Positions 34,536 to 44,085 of a stretch of 64,000 bases of DNA are shown in pieces (within the stretch, counting starts at the first letter, position 1; each line of letters starts with the position of its first letter). Below the pieces are notes generated by a model, which saw only the letters and a list, made by a program, of their open reading frames with translations, was not told the DNA's origin and made no database searches. Made by a program: the position numbers and the translations under genes. Source of the DNA: Flavobacterium sp. N2270 (GTDB lineage: Bacteria > Bacteroidota > Bacteroidia > Flavobacteriales > Flavobacteriaceae); assembly GCF_025947225.1 (NCBI RefSeq), contig NZ_CP110005.1, forward strand, positions 2,418,001 through 2,482,000, given 5' to 3'.

Positions 34536-34805
34536 AATTAATTTAATTTAATTTATCTACTCCAAAATTTAGTTGGCTTTTCGATATGTTCCCAACTTTT
34601 GCAAATCCAAATAAAAAACTAGTAATCAAATAGTTATTATAAATCTAATTTACAAAATTTTACTTAATTAATTTAAATTTTTATTTTTTATAATCAAAAT
34701 CGTAAAAAAAATAAAATTTAACCAATATTGACAAAGCAAAATCTATGCCACAAAAATATCTGCATTCTACAGAGCTTTTGTATTTTTACACGATATTTTA
34801 GAACT
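34536..34805. other. AT-rich divergent spacer
   Basis: 270 bp between the lipoprotein gene and the first YkgJ gene. It is very AT-rich with no clear TAnnTTTG box in the right place, no terminator and no small gene that looked real. Confidence 0.5.
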
Positions 34806-35417
34806 ATGAGCATTGAAGAAAAGGTGTATTTGGTAAACGAATTGTACCAAAACCTAGAAACAGAGATTAAAACTTTTCAAACGCAAACGAAGCTCTCTTG
34901 TGTTGTAGGTTGTGGTAAATGCTGTTCTACTCCTGATATTGATGCTTCTCCATTAGAGTTTCTACCTTGGGCTTTTCATATTTTTATTGAAGGTGAGGCC
35001 GAAGAAAAATTAACTATTCTAAACAACACAACAACTCCAAATTGTTATTTATACCAACCTAAGTCAATTGAAGAATACACCAAAGGACAATGCAGCGATT
35101 ATAAACATCGCGGTTTAATTTGTCGTTTATTTGGTTACGGCGCAACAACAGACAAGTATGGACAATTACGTATTGCTAGTTGTAATATTATTAAAGAAGG
35201 ACAAAAAGAGAATTTCGACAAAAGTACAGAAGCTATAAATAACGGATTGCAAATTCCCATTTTTACCGAGTATTATATGCAACTTTCTCAAATAGATTTT
35301 AGAATGGGAAATGTTTTTGTACCCGTAAACAAAGCTATGAAGCTTGCTTTAGAAGAAGTTTTACAATATTATGCTTACCGACCTTTTCCAGATAATTATA
35401 AAGGAGAAAAACTTTAA
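34806..35417 (+). CDS. YkgJ-family cysteine-cluster protein, copy 1
   Basis: 203 residues from ATG 34806 (the TTG at 34728 is rejected). It carries the zinc/iron-chelating pattern S-C-V-V-G-C-G-K-C-C-S (about 32-42) and G-L-I-C-R-L-F-G-Y-G, with another cysteine in Q-C-S-D-Y. The family is thought to bind Fe-S or zinc; activity unknown. It is a tandem paralog of the next gene. Confidence 0.85.
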   Translation: MSIEEKVYLVNELYQNLETEIKTFQTQTKLSCVVGCGKCCSTPDIDASPLEFLPWAFHIFIEGEAEEKLTILNNTTTPNCYLYQPKSIEEYTKGQCSDYKHRGLICRLFGYGATTDKYGQLRIASCNIIKEGQKENFDKSTEAINNGLQIPIFTEYYMQLSQIDFRMGNVFVPVNKAMKLALEEVLQYYAYRPFPDNYKGEKL

Positions 35418-35478
35418 TTTTATAATCAAGAGAAACCTAACATTCAATCACTTAATAGACTACCTTCGAAAGAAATTA

Positions 35479-36087
35479 ATGTCAATAGAAAACCGTGTTA
35501 GATTAGTTGAAGAATTATACAAAAATCTTGATCTAGAAATTGCCGAATTTCAAACACAAACTAAACTTGGTTGTATTGCAGGATGTGGAAAATGCTGTAC
35601 TAAACCAGACATTGAAGCTTCACCTCTAGAATTTTTACCTTGGGCTTTTCATCTTTTTTTAAACGGAGATGCAGAAGCTGTTTTAGCCAAACTTAAAGTA
35701 AAACAAAGCTCTATTTGTCATATTTACCAACCTTTATCTTTATTAGATAGTAATTCGGGAAGTTGTGGAGATTATCCATATCGCGGACTAATTTGTCGCC
35801 TTTTTGGATTTGGAGCAACGAAAGATAAGTATGGCGCTTTACGATTGGCTACATGCAAAATAATCAAAGAAAGTCAAACTGAAAATTTCAATACATCTAC
35901 AGAAGCCATAAACAATGGATTGCCAGTTCCTGTTTTTACAGATTACTACATGAATTTATCTCAAATAGATTTTAGAATGGGAAATGTTATTGTTCCTGTA
36001 AATACCGCTTTAAAACTAGCCATTGAAGAAGTCCTACGATATTATGCGTATAGAGATTTACCAGAAGGTTTTCCTAATTGTGCTTAA
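35479..36087 (+). CDS. YkgJ-family cysteine-cluster protein, copy 2
   Basis: 202 residues from ATG 35479; an earlier ATG at 35371 would overlap copy 1. It aligns end to end with copy 1 (M-S-I-E, T-K-L-G-C-I-A-G-C-G-K-C-C, S-P-L-E-F-L-P-W-A-F-H, R-G-L-I-C-R-L-F-G-F-G, S-Q-I-D-F-R-M-G-N-V), all cysteines conserved. The stop TAA shares a TTAA palindrome with the convergent Nudix gene. Confidence 0.87.
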   Translation: MSIENRVRLVEELYKNLDLEIAEFQTQTKLGCIAGCGKCCTKPDIEASPLEFLPWAFHLFLNGDAEAVLAKLKVKQSSICHIYQPLSLLDSNSGSCGDYPYRGLICRLFGFGATKDKYGALRLATCKIIKESQTENFNTSTEAINNGLPVPVFTDYYMNLSQIDFRMGNVIVPVNTALKLAIEEVLRYYAYRDLPEGFPNCA

Positions 36088-36596
36088 ATTTTATATTTTT
36101 CATCTATTACTTTTCGAATTGAAACAAAACCAATTTTTTCTAAATCAATTTCATTTCGGTTTACCCAAATTAAATCTTGAATTTCATCTTCAGCATTTAT
36201 AGAAATCATATCTGTATTAAGCGGATATTCGTAAAAAATATCCATCGTTCTATACGGCACGTTTTTGTATAAATAATTATTTGGAGAAGTAGTAATGTAT
36301 TTTAAATCGTTTGGAATAATGTCTAAACCCAATTCTTCTTTAATTTCTCTACAAGCAGCCGCTTCAGCATTTTCGCCTGGGTCAATAAATCCACCTGGTA
36401 AATCCCATTTTCCTTTATCAGGATCAACATTTCTAACGGTAAACAATATTTTGTCTTCAAAAGTAAAAACAATGGCTACAGCCGCTGCAATATTATGATA
36501 ATAGGTAAAATCGCAATCATTACAATGAAAACGAACGTTATTTGGAAAAGTGAAATTTTCAGATTTACAATTGGGGCAAAATTTAAAGAAAGTCAT
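36084..36596 (-). CDS. Nudix hydrolase with N-terminal zinc ribbon
   Basis: 170 residues from ATG 36596 (a TTG start 12 bp upstream is possible). An N-terminal ribbon C-P-N-C ... C-N-D-C (about 5-30) precedes the Nudix box G-G-F-I-D-P-G-E-N-A-E-A-A-A-C-R-E-I-K-E-E-L-G-L. This is the domain order of NudC-like/ADP-ribose-type pyrophosphatases. The nucleotide substrate is not evident. Confidence 0.88.
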   Translation of the reverse strand: MTFFKFCPNCKSENFTFPNNVRFHCNDCDFTYYHNIAAAVAIVFTFEDKILFTVRNVDPDKGKWDLPGGFIDPGENAEAAACREIKEELGLDIIPNDLKYITTSPNNYLYKNVPYRTMDIFYEYPLNTDMISINAEDEIQDLIWVNRNEIDLEKIGFVSIRKVIDEKYKI

Positions 36597-36674
36597 ATTG
36601 AATATCAATTACGAATTATGAATTACAAAGAAACAATTCATAATTAACAATTCATAACTCACAATTATTAATTC

Positions 36675-36682
36675 TATATTTG
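36675..36682 (+). promoter_or_regulatory. -7 box (TATATTTG) four bases from the glycosyltransferase ATG
   Basis: Exact box 36675-36682 and ATG at 36687. Transcription would begin at or next to the start codon, giving a leaderless mRNA. Confidence 0.5.
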
Positions 36683-36686
36683 TACC

Positions 36687-37922
36687 ATGCAAAATCACTT
36701 AGTAATTATAGGAACCGTTTGGCCAGAACCAACCTCAACAGCAGCAGGAACTCGAATGTTGCAAATTATTGAAGTGTTTCAAAAAGAAAACCATACAATT
36801 ACTTTTCTGTCTTCGGCAAGTAAAGGTGAAAATTCTTTTGATTTAGAAAGTATAGGAGTTCAAACAAAAAATATTCAGTTAAACGATTCTAGTTTTGATG
36901 TTTTGATTACTGAATTAAACCCAACAATTGTTTTATTTGATCGTTTTATGATGGAAGAACAATACGGTTGGCGTGTAGCTGAAAATTGCCCAAATGCTTT
37001 ACGAATGTTAGACACAGAAGATTTACATTTTCTTAGAAAGGCAAGAGAAACAGCATTCAAACAAAATAAAACTGTAGCTTTTGAAGATTATATTTCTGAT
37101 ATTTTTAAACGCGAATTGGCTTCCATTTATAGATGTGATTTGAGTTTAATTATTTCGGAATTTGAAATGCAATTGCTCACCGAAACTTTTAAAGTAAATA
37201 GTGATATTTTACATTATTTACCTTTCATGGTGGAAGTTTTAAACGAGAATTCATTTGAAAAGATTCCAAAGTTTGAAGAAAGAAAGCATTTTATAAGCAT
37301 AGGCAACTTTTTACACGAACCAAATTGGCAAACTGTACTCCAACTGAAAAAGCTTTGGAAATCAATTAAAAAAGCACTTCCTGAAGCCGAAATGCATATT
37401 TATGGTGCTTATGTTTCAGAAAAAGCAAAACAATTGCACAACGATAAAGAAGGTTTTCTTATTAAAGGAAGAGCTGAAAGTGTTGAAAAGGTTTTTAATT
37501 CGGCTAAAGTTTTGCTCGCCCCTATCCCTTATGGTGCCGGTTTAAAAGGAAAATTATTAGAAAGTATGCAATTGGGGTTACCCAATGTTACCACTAAAGT
37601 TGGTGCCGAAGCTATGCCTGAAAATTTAGATTGGAATGGTTGTATTGCAAATTCAGATGAAGAGTTTATTGAAAAAGCAATTGAATTGTATTCAAATGAA
37701 GCACTTTGGAATACTGCACAAAAAAACGGAATTTACTTAGTAAATCAACGTTTTGAAAAGTCGCTTTTTGAAACTGATTTTGTTACAAAAATTGGCGATT
37801 TGCTTTCGAATTTAGAAACACATCGCAACCAAAACTTCTTAGGTCAAATTTTACAACATCAAACCATGCAAAGTACCAAGTTTATGAGCCGTTGGATTGA
37901 GTTGAAGAATAGGAATTGTTGA
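36687..37922 (+). CDS. GT-B-type glycosyltransferase
   Basis: 411 residues with two Rossmann-like halves. N-terminal G-T-V-W-P-E-P-T-S-T-A-A-G-T-R-M; C-terminal donor-binding part with L-L-A-P-I-P-Y-G-A-G-L-K-G-K-L-L-E-S-M-Q-L-G-L-P-N-V-T-T, the glycosyltransferase family 4-like E-x7-E-type region. No membrane segments, so a cytoplasmic enzyme. No sugar operon surrounds it; acceptor and sugar are unknown. Confidence 0.82.
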   Translation: MQNHLVIIGTVWPEPTSTAAGTRMLQIIEVFQKENHTITFLSSASKGENSFDLESIGVQTKNIQLNDSSFDVLITELNPTIVLFDRFMMEEQYGWRVAENCPNALRMLDTEDLHFLRKARETAFKQNKTVAFEDYISDIFKRELASIYRCDLSLIISEFEMQLLTETFKVNSDILHYLPFMVEVLNENSFEKIPKFEERKHFISIGNFLHEPNWQTVLQLKKLWKSIKKALPEAEMHIYGAYVSEKAKQLHNDKEGFLIKGRAESVEKVFNSAKVLLAPIPYGAGLKGKLLESMQLGLPNVTTKVGAEAMPENLDWNGCIANSDEEFIEKAIELYSNEALWNTAQKNGIYLVNQRFEKSLFETDFVTKIGDLLSNLETHRNQNFLGQILQHQTMQSTKFMSRWIELKNRNC

Positions 37923-37979
37923 TTTGATTATTGGAAATTAAACTTTTATATAAAACCTCTTAAACTTTTAAAGCAAATT

Positions 37980-38561
37980 TTACCCATGAATAGATTCTGA
38001 TTTTCCGTAGCTCGCAATAATTTTGGCTTCTGCTTCCAACCATTCTTCCCAACGCTTTTTTACATCAATATCAGTTCCTATTTTTGTTGCAAAACCAATA
38101 AATGCAGTATAATGGTTGGCTTCACTAATCATTAAATCTCTATAAAAAACAGCTAATTCTTTATCGGAAATTGTATCTGAAAGCACTTTAAAACGCTCGC
38201 AACTTCTGGCTTCAATCATTGCAGCAAATAAAAGTCGTTCTACCACAAATTGTTGTCTACTTCCGCCTTTTAGCATAAAATTATACAATTCATTTACATA
38301 ACTATCTTTTCGCTCACGTCCTAAAACCCAACCGCGTGATTTTATAATATCATGCACTTGTTCAAAATGATCCATTTCTTCTTTAGCAATAGAAATTAAT
38401 TCGTTTACTACTTCGGTATGTTCTGGCAACATGGTAATAAGCGTAATACAATTTGTAACTGCTTTTTGTTCGCACCAAGCATGGTCTGTTAGAATTTCTT
38501 CTAAATTACCTTCTGCAATATTTGCCCAACGCGGATCTGTAGGAAGTTTTAATTTGAACAT
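37980..38561 (-). CDS. miaE: tRNA-(ms2io6A37) hydroxylase MiaE
   Basis: 193 residues, helical diiron protein. Ligand segments are C-E-Q-K-A (Glu31), E-E-M-D-H-F-E-Q-V-H, E-A-R-S-C-E-R-F and S-E-A-N-H-Y. MiaE hydroxylates the isopentenyl group of ms2i6A37 with O2. It has its own promoter box at the menC stop. Confidence 0.92.
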   Translation of the reverse strand: MFKLKLPTDPRWANIAEGNLEEILTDHAWCEQKAVTNCITLITMLPEHTEVVNELISIAKEEMDHFEQVHDIIKSRGWVLGRERKDSYVNELYNFMLKGGSRQQFVVERLLFAAMIEARSCERFKVLSDTISDKELAVFYRDLMISEANHYTAFIGFATKIGTDIDVKKRWEEWLEAEAKIIASYGKSESIHG

Positions 38562-38594
38562 GGATAAAAAATTATGAATTGTAAATTATAAGTG

Positions 38595-38602
38595 CAAATT
38601 TA
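38595..38602 (-). promoter_or_regulatory. Minus-strand -7 box (TAAATTTG) of miaE
   Basis: CAAATTTA on plus, 33 bp before the miaE ATG; it overlaps the menC stop codon. Confidence 0.5.
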
Positions 38603-39658
38603 AGAAGATTTAGGTTCTAAACCTAAAAGAGAAATATCCCAATTTAAATGAACATCATAAAAAATACGTCCGGTTTTAATAGTTAATGGGCAGTCAAAAT
38701 TATTAGTATACAAACCCCCAGTTCCTAAACCTTGAGGCAATGGATTTTGTAAAGTATAGGTAAATTGTGTGATTGCATTTAAGCCAATATTACTTTCTAA
38801 AGCAGAGGTAATCCACCATTTAATATTGAATTTTTCAGCAATAGAAATCCACTCCAAAGTTCCTTTAAATCCACCTACTAAACTTGGTTTTAAAATGATG
38901 TATTGTGGTTTAATTTTTTGTAATAATTGTTCTTTATTTTCAATACCAAAAACTCCTATTAGCTCTTCATCTAACGCAATAGGCAAAGGAGTTATTTCAC
39001 ACAACTCTGCCATCGTGTCAGTGTTGTTTTTTGCAATAGGCTGTTCAATGCTATGAATTTCAAAACCAGCTAATTGCTTCAATTTACTTAAAGCTTCATT
39101 TAACTTAAAAGCACCGTTAGCATCCACTCTTATTTCAATGGTTTTAGCATTAAAATTTTGACGAATAAAACGTAACAAACCTAATTCCTTCTCAAAATCA
39201 ATTGCTCCAATTTTAAGCTTAATACATCGGAAACCTTGAGCTAGTTTTTCTTCTATTTGCTCTTTCATAAAATGCTCTTCGCCCATCCAAACCAAACCAT
39301 TAATTTCCATACTTTTTTTACCCAAAGTAAACTCCGAAGGAAACAACTCAAAAGGTGTTTTTGAAGCTAATGAAAGAAACGCCATTTCTACTCCAAATTG
39401 AATAGAAGGAAACTCCATTAAAGCTTCCCAAAGTGAGTCTTTACCTAAATGAATATTTGCACAAACCCATTGCAATTTTTCTTCATAATCTGGTCGGTCA
39501 TCAATAGAAAGGGTTCTTAAAATTCCGCATTCTCCTATTCCAATTTTCCCGTTTTCTTCTAAGATTAAAAACCAAGTTTCCTTAGTAGTTAAAACTCCAC
39601 GCGAAGTACCACTTGGACGTTTAAAGTTTAGTATGTATTTCTTATAAGTTGCTTTCAT
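38600..39658 (-). CDS. menC: o-Succinylbenzoate synthase
   Basis: 352 residues of the enolase superfamily, dehydrating SHCHC to o-succinylbenzoate in menaquinone synthesis. Catalytic residues fall in the expected order: K-L-K-I-G (Lys149), R-V-D-A-N-G (Asp179), I-E-Q-P (Glu205), A-L-D-E (Asp230) and I-L-K-P-S (Lys257). An epimerase of the same fold is less likely given menA and menB nearby. Confidence 0.9.
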   Translation of the reverse strand: MKATYKKYILNFKRPSGTSRGVLTTKETWFLILEENGKIGIGECGILRTLSIDDRPDYEEKLQWVCANIHLGKDSLWEALMEFPSIQFGVEMAFLSLASKTPFELFPSEFTLGKKSMEINGLVWMGEEHFMKEQIEEKLAQGFRCIKLKIGAIDFEKELGLLRFIRQNFNAKTIEIRVDANGAFKLNEALSKLKQLAGFEIHSIEQPIAKNNTDTMAELCEITPLPIALDEELIGVFGIENKEQLLQKIKPQYIILKPSLVGGFKGTLEWISIAEKFNIKWWITSALESNIGLNAITQFTYTLQNPLPQGLGTGGLYTNNFDCPLTIKTGRIFYDVHLNWDISLLGLEPKSS

Positions 39659-39688
39659 TTTTCAATTGCAATGTCAAAATTCAAATCT

Positions 39689-39735
39689 CAACTTCAAGAA
39701 AAAAAGGCAATTTTAAATATTGCTTTTTGAAGTTG
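39689..39735 (-). terminator. Long hairpin terminator after the TPR gene
   Basis: Outer stem CAACTTCAA / TTGAAGTTG (39689-39697, 39727-39735) and inner GCAAT / ATTGC. On the minus strand the inner stem is followed by a T-rich run. It splits menC from the upstream genes. Confidence 0.7.
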
Positions 39736-39758
39736 TAATTGTTTTTTTTTAGTTTTTC

Positions 39759-40952
39759 TTAATCTAAGATTCTATCTATCTTTTTAAAATCATCAGTTGG
39801 AAATCCGTGTTTTTCAAATTCTTTAAAATCAAGTTGTACTTGTTTTTTCCATGTATTTCCAGTAAAAAGACTCTCGTTCTTGTATTTTTTATGAATTTCT
39901 TTAGCTTCTGAAATTCTATCGGTAAACAAATAAACATGAGCTAAATTCAACTGAAAATTAATTTCTGAAGGTTGTAATTGTAAACCTTTTGCATAGGTTT
40001 CTTCCGCTTTAGTAAATTGCTTTGAAAATAAATAATAATCTCCTAAAACTCCGTAATCTCTATAAGTTGCTCTGTTTTTATTGAAAATATCAACTTGTAT
40101 AATTTTAATGGCTTCTTGGTAATTTCCTTTGTTGAATTCTTTCATCGATTTGTTTCTAAACGTATCGTAAAAGACATTTACTTCTCCTGTTTTTGTTAAA
40201 CTTTCTTCTGTAAATGATTCTATAACTTTATTTTTTTCTATTGGTAATAAGTTATTGAATTCTGTATTGGTATACTTAGAGCTTACCAATTCTAAAAATT
40301 GAGCACAAAAAGCATCTTTGTTTTTTAAATTAGTCACAACCGGTAATTTTTTAGCAAAACTGATTATCGTATTTTTTGCATCAGAATTCCAACCTCTACT
40401 TGCTACATTGTCAACCCAAGGAACAATTTCTAATACTATTCTTTGATTCATAACCCAATTCTGACTTTCAAAACCAAACCATAAATAAGGAATATTGTCC
40501 AAGCACTTTGAGTTTTTAAGCGCAATAAGTTTTGCATCTTTAGTTACTTTCTCTTTTTGAACATAACAAGCTAAATCTACATTGGCTTCTTTTAAATATA
40601 CATTTGCACCTTCTGCAGTTGGAAATATAGCATAAGTACATTTGTCATTACCTGAAATGCTTGAGGTTAAAAAAACCGCACCTGCAGCACCTTGAGAAAC
40701 TCCTGTGGGATCGGGAATTGACTTTAATATTGAAACCAAACTACTCGATACATTTTGAGTATCATTTAACAATGAAATTCGATAAACAAATTCAGTTGTA
40801 CCAATAGGTAAATCTTCTGATTTAATTAATATGCGTTTTCCAGCACTTAAAGAAATTTCTTTTGAAGTGGCTCTTTGGTTATCCCAATATCCATTTTGTT
40901 GAGCAAATGAAATAGTTGAAATAAATAATATCAGTAAAGTATATTTTCTCAT
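39759..40952 (-). CDS. Exported TPR-containing protein
   Basis: 397 residues from ATG 40952; the TTG at 40997 lies inside the preceding gene. Signal peptide M-R-K-Y-T-L-L-I-L-F-I-S-T-I-S-F-A-Q. A beta-rich N-terminal half with four cysteines (C-T-Y-A, L-A-C-Y, K-C-L-D, F-C-A-Q) precedes two tetratricopeptide units (about 275-345: F-N-K-G-N-Y-Q-E-A-I and Q-F-T-K-A-E-E-T-Y-A-K-G-L-Q-L-Q-P). Unknown function; starts 22 bp after the UPF0173 gene. Confidence 0.75.
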   Translation of the reverse strand: MRKYTLLILFISTISFAQQNGYWDNQRATSKEISLSAGKRILIKSEDLPIGTTEFVYRISLLNDTQNVSSSLVSILKSIPDPTGVSQGAAGAVFLTSSISGNDKCTYAIFPTAEGANVYLKEANVDLACYVQKEKVTKDAKLIALKNSKCLDNIPYLWFGFESQNWVMNQRIVLEIVPWVDNVASRGWNSDAKNTIISFAKKLPVVTNLKNKDAFCAQFLELVSSKYTNTEFNNLLPIEKNKVIESFTEESLTKTGEVNVFYDTFRNKSMKEFNKGNYQEAIKIIQVDIFNKNRATYRDYGVLGDYYLFSKQFTKAEETYAKGLQLQPSEINFQLNLAHVYLFTDRISEAKEIHKKYKNESLFTGNTWKKQVQLDFKEFEKHGFPTDDFKKIDRILD

Positions 40953-40974
40953 AGTTATTTTGAAATTGTTTTTT

Positions 40975-41652
40975 CTACAATTCAATACTTGTGCCAATTT
41001 CTAATAACATCAAATCTTTGTCTTTATCAAAGAATTTACGTTTTGCTTCTTCATGATTGATTTCGATATAACCAAAAGTATCGTAATGATAACCTAAAAT
41101 TTTATCACATTGAATAAAATCAGAGGCAATAATAGCATCATCAACATCCATAGTAAAATTACTTCCTATGGGTAAAATGGCTAAATCTAATTTGGTACGC
41201 AATGGAATTAACTTCATGTCCATTGTTAATGCAGTATCTCCTGCAATGTAAATGTTTTTGCGTTCTCCTTCAATTATAAATCCACCTGGCTGACCGCCAT
41301 AAGTTCCATCAGGAAAAGACGAAGTGTGAATAGCATTTACATATTTTACCATTCCAAATTCAAAATCCCAACTTCCACCGTGGTTCATTGGATGAAAATT
41401 AAAACCTTTATTTCCATAATGCGTTGCAATTTCATAGTTCGACACAATAACTGCATCTGTACGCTTTGCAATGGCTTCAACGTCTAAAATATGATCTTGA
41501 TGCGCATGAGTTAGTAAAATAAAATCGGCTTTTAATGAATTAATATCAATATGAGCTGCTTTTGGGTTACCCGAAATAAAAGGATCAACTAAAATGTGGA
41601 CCTCATCTACTTCAATTCCTATACAAGCGTGACCGTAAAATGTAATTTTCAT
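40975..41652 (-). CDS. UPF0173 metallo-beta-lactamase-fold hydrolase
   Basis: 225 residues. Metal motif L-T-H-A-H-Q-D-H, further ligands N-H-G-G, A-G-D-T-A and G-Y-H-Y-D. This is the UPF0173 (YtkL-like) group of hydrolases; substrate unknown. It lies between menA and the TPR gene, 10 bp after menA. Confidence 0.87.
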   Translation of the reverse strand: MKITFYGHACIGIEVDEVHILVDPFISGNPKAAHIDINSLKADFILLTHAHQDHILDVEAIAKRTDAVIVSNYEIATHYGNKGFNFHPMNHGGSWDFEFGMVKYVNAIHTSSFPDGTYGGQPGGFIIEGERKNIYIAGDTALTMDMKLIPLRTKLDLAILPIGSNFTMDVDDAIIASDFIQCDKILGYHYDTFGYIEINHEEAKRKFFDKDKDLMLLEIGTSIEL

Positions 41653-41662
41653 ATTTTTGAAA

Positions 41663-42556
41663 TTAAATATTAGTAAAAACTAAAGTTAAACAAAATAATA
41701 AACTTAAAGCAAAAGTACTCAACGCTACTTTTTTTAATTCTGGATCAAATTCTTCATATTTTTTGGCTTTTTTAACTGTTTTTAAGTGCATTACAAGCAC
41801 AAATACAATTGGCAAATAAATATACATTACAATCGTAATTAATCCGCTAAAAAATATAAACAAAACTAAAGCTGTAAGAATTAGAGCAAAATGATATTTC
41901 TTAGCTTTCTCTAATCCCATTTTAACTACCAAAGTATTCTTTCCTGCTATTCTATCATTTTCAATATCGCGCATATTGTTTAAATTTAAAACGGCAACAC
42001 TTAACAATCCAATAGCAATTGCTGGTAAAAGTAGTTTCCAATCTACAAAATGCGTGAATAAAAAATTAGAACCCATTACGGAAACCAATCCGAAGAAAAT
42101 GAATACAAATAAATCGCCAAAACCGCTGTAACCGTAAGCATTACTCCCAACAGTATATTTAATTGCTGCTCCAATAGCGCCAACTCCTAATAAGATAAAA
42201 ACCAGACTTAAAACAAAGTTTTCCTTTCCAAAAGCTATATAGATTAAAGTCAAAGCAATGATGAAAGTAATTATTGCAGTTATAATAACTGCTTTTTTCA
42301 TTTGTTGGGCAGTTATAATTCCGGCTGCAACTAAACGCTTCTCTCCTATTCTATTGTCATCTGTTCCTTTAATTCCGTCACCATAATCATTAGCAAAATT
42401 AGAAAGTACTTGTAATCCTAAAGTTGTCAACAATGCCAAAACCACTATTTTCCAATTAGAATATCCTTGATGATAGGCATAAGCGCTACCAATGATTATT
42501 CCCGATAGAGATAAAGGTAATGTTCGTAATCGTGCGGCTTGAATCCAGTGTTTCAT
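41663..42556 (-). CDS. menA: 1,4-Dihydroxy-2-naphthoate prenyltransferase
   Basis: 297 residues, about nine transmembrane helices of the UbiA fold. The aspartate motifs are N-F-A-N-D-Y-G-D-G-I-K-G-T-D and N-N-M-R-D-I-E-N-D. It attaches the isoprenoid tail to DHNA in the membrane, giving demethylmenaquinone. Confidence 0.93.
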   Translation of the reverse strand: MKHWIQAARLRTLPLSLSGIIIGSAYAYHQGYSNWKIVVLALLTTLGLQVLSNFANDYGDGIKGTDDNRIGEKRLVAAGIITAQQMKKAVIITAIITFIIALTLIYIAFGKENFVLSLVFILLGVGAIGAAIKYTVGSNAYGYSGFGDLFVFIFFGLVSVMGSNFLFTHFVDWKLLLPAIAIGLLSVAVLNLNNMRDIENDRIAGKNTLVVKMGLEKAKKYHFALILTALVLFIFFSGLITIVMYIYLPIVFVLVMHLKTVKKAKKYEEFDPELKKVALSTFALSLLFCLTLVFTNI

Positions 42557-42573
42557 ATTTCTTCAATCTTAAT

Positions 42574-44085
42574 TTACATCCATTTTTTAGTACTTATTTC
42601 TACTTGATACAACCATTTATTACTCAATTGCGTAATTTGATTATAAAATCCTGTTGTAAAAGCAATAGTTCCACCTGCAGTGTACAAATATACACTTCCA
42701 ATGTTCAACCTCTTTTGCCAAAAGAATTGATTGGTTTTAATGGCTTGAATTTTATAAGGTTCAATAATAGCTGTATCAATATCCCAAAAACCAGATTGCA
42801 CCAAAATAAAATTAGGTGTAACCATTAACTTGTAGTTTTTATACAAACGCCAACAACTTAATGTTCCAATAATAAAGTATAATGTTGCAAATAAGTACAA
42901 TTTATTCCAAAGCAAGAAATGGGCAAACGTGTTTACCGATAGAATAATTGCAATTGGCAAAAGAATCATAAAAATAAAACGAATCCAAAATTTTCTAATA
43001 CTTGGAAAATACACTTCCTGATTTGTAATTTCTTTATTATAAACAAAATCTAATATTTGGTTTTTCATCACTTCTGAACAACCAGGAACTTCAATTCTAT
43101 CTTTCTTTTTTTCTTTAGAATTTGCTTCACTTGAAGCTTGTTCTACTCTTAAATTTCTTATATCTAATTTTTCTTGAAAATAATTCTGAGAAATTTTAAT
43201 CAGTTGCACTTTAATAGGATTAATTATTGTGTTTCGAGTAGTAATTAATCCGTAAGTAAGTAAAAGAGAATGTTTAGTTCGGGTAATCTTAAAATCGAAA
43301 AAACGAACAATCGTTCGAACTAAATTTATTGCAATAATCAATATGAAAATAAATACAAAACCTATAATTACCGAAAGTAAAACCGAATTAAAGTTCAAAT
43401 AGTTTTCAATAGAATTAGTGTCAATTTTATCCTCAATATGAATTTGCCTTCCGTTTTCCCAAAGTGTATTTAATACTAAAAACAACCAACCAAAAGTTTC
43501 TACATATCTTGAAGTAATTCCGGTTTTTATTAAGGTAAAAAATCCAATTTTTATCGTTTTAGCTTCTGTAGATTGAATTGATTCGTCATTATTAACAACA
43601 TCAATTGTTTCAGTTTCATTTAAAAGTTCAATAGTTTCCTTTAATTGATTGGCAATATAACTTGAAACTGCTTTAATTTCTACTTCTTTTTTTCCGCTTC
43701 CAGCCGTATCTACATTAATTTCATATAATTTGAATACTTTATGCAACAAATTCTGATTTAGGTTAATTTGTTGAATTTTATGCAGTTGAATACTAATTTT
43801 AGATTTTTTTAAAAATCCTTTTTGAATAATCAACTCTTTCGATTTGTAATCAATTTGAAACGTAAAAAAATAATATCGAATAAAAGTACCTAAAACCGAA
43901 AGCAACACAATGGCCAATCCTAACCAAATTAAACTCATTTTGTATTTCTCAAAATTCATTGCAAAAACTACAAATATTGCAATAGATGCACGAATTAGCT
44001 TTTGCATAGAATCTAAAAACAAAATAGAAATTCCGAGTTTAGATTGGCGTTGCGGAATTGAGAAATCAAATTTCATCTTGGTCAT
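42574..44085 (-). CDS. Multi-domain bacterial PH (YdbT-like) membrane protein
   Basis: 503 residues with membrane helices near 25-45, 45-70, 200-270 and 360-400, separated by three soluble beta-rich bPH2 domains (about 65-140, 275-345, 415-495). The recurrent H-K-I-Q-Q-I, I-K-V-Q-L-I-K-I and Y-K-I-Q-A-I-K-T lines mark the domain starts. It overlaps the small PH gene by 20 bp. YdbS/YdbT pairs are known in Bacillus for resistance to some antibiotics; role here unknown. Confidence 0.85.
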   Translation of the reverse strand: MTKMKFDFSIPQRQSKLGISILFLDSMQKLIRASIAIFVVFAMNFEKYKMSLIWLGLAIVLLSVLGTFIRYYFFTFQIDYKSKELIIQKGFLKKSKISIQLHKIQQINLNQNLLHKVFKLYEINVDTAGSGKKEVEIKAVSSYIANQLKETIELLNETETIDVVNNDESIQSTEAKTIKIGFFTLIKTGITSRYVETFGWLFLVLNTLWENGRQIHIEDKIDTNSIENYLNFNSVLLSVIIGFVFIFILIIAINLVRTIVRFFDFKITRTKHSLLLTYGLITTRNTIINPIKVQLIKISQNYFQEKLDIRNLRVEQASSEANSKEKKKDRIEVPGCSEVMKNQILDFVYNKEITNQEVYFPSIRKFWIRFIFMILLPIAIILSVNTFAHFLLWNKLYLFATLYFIIGTLSCWRLYKNYKLMVTPNFILVQSGFWDIDTAIIEPYKIQAIKTNQFFWQKRLNIGSVYLYTAGGTIAFTTGFYNQITQLSNKWLYQVEISTKKWM

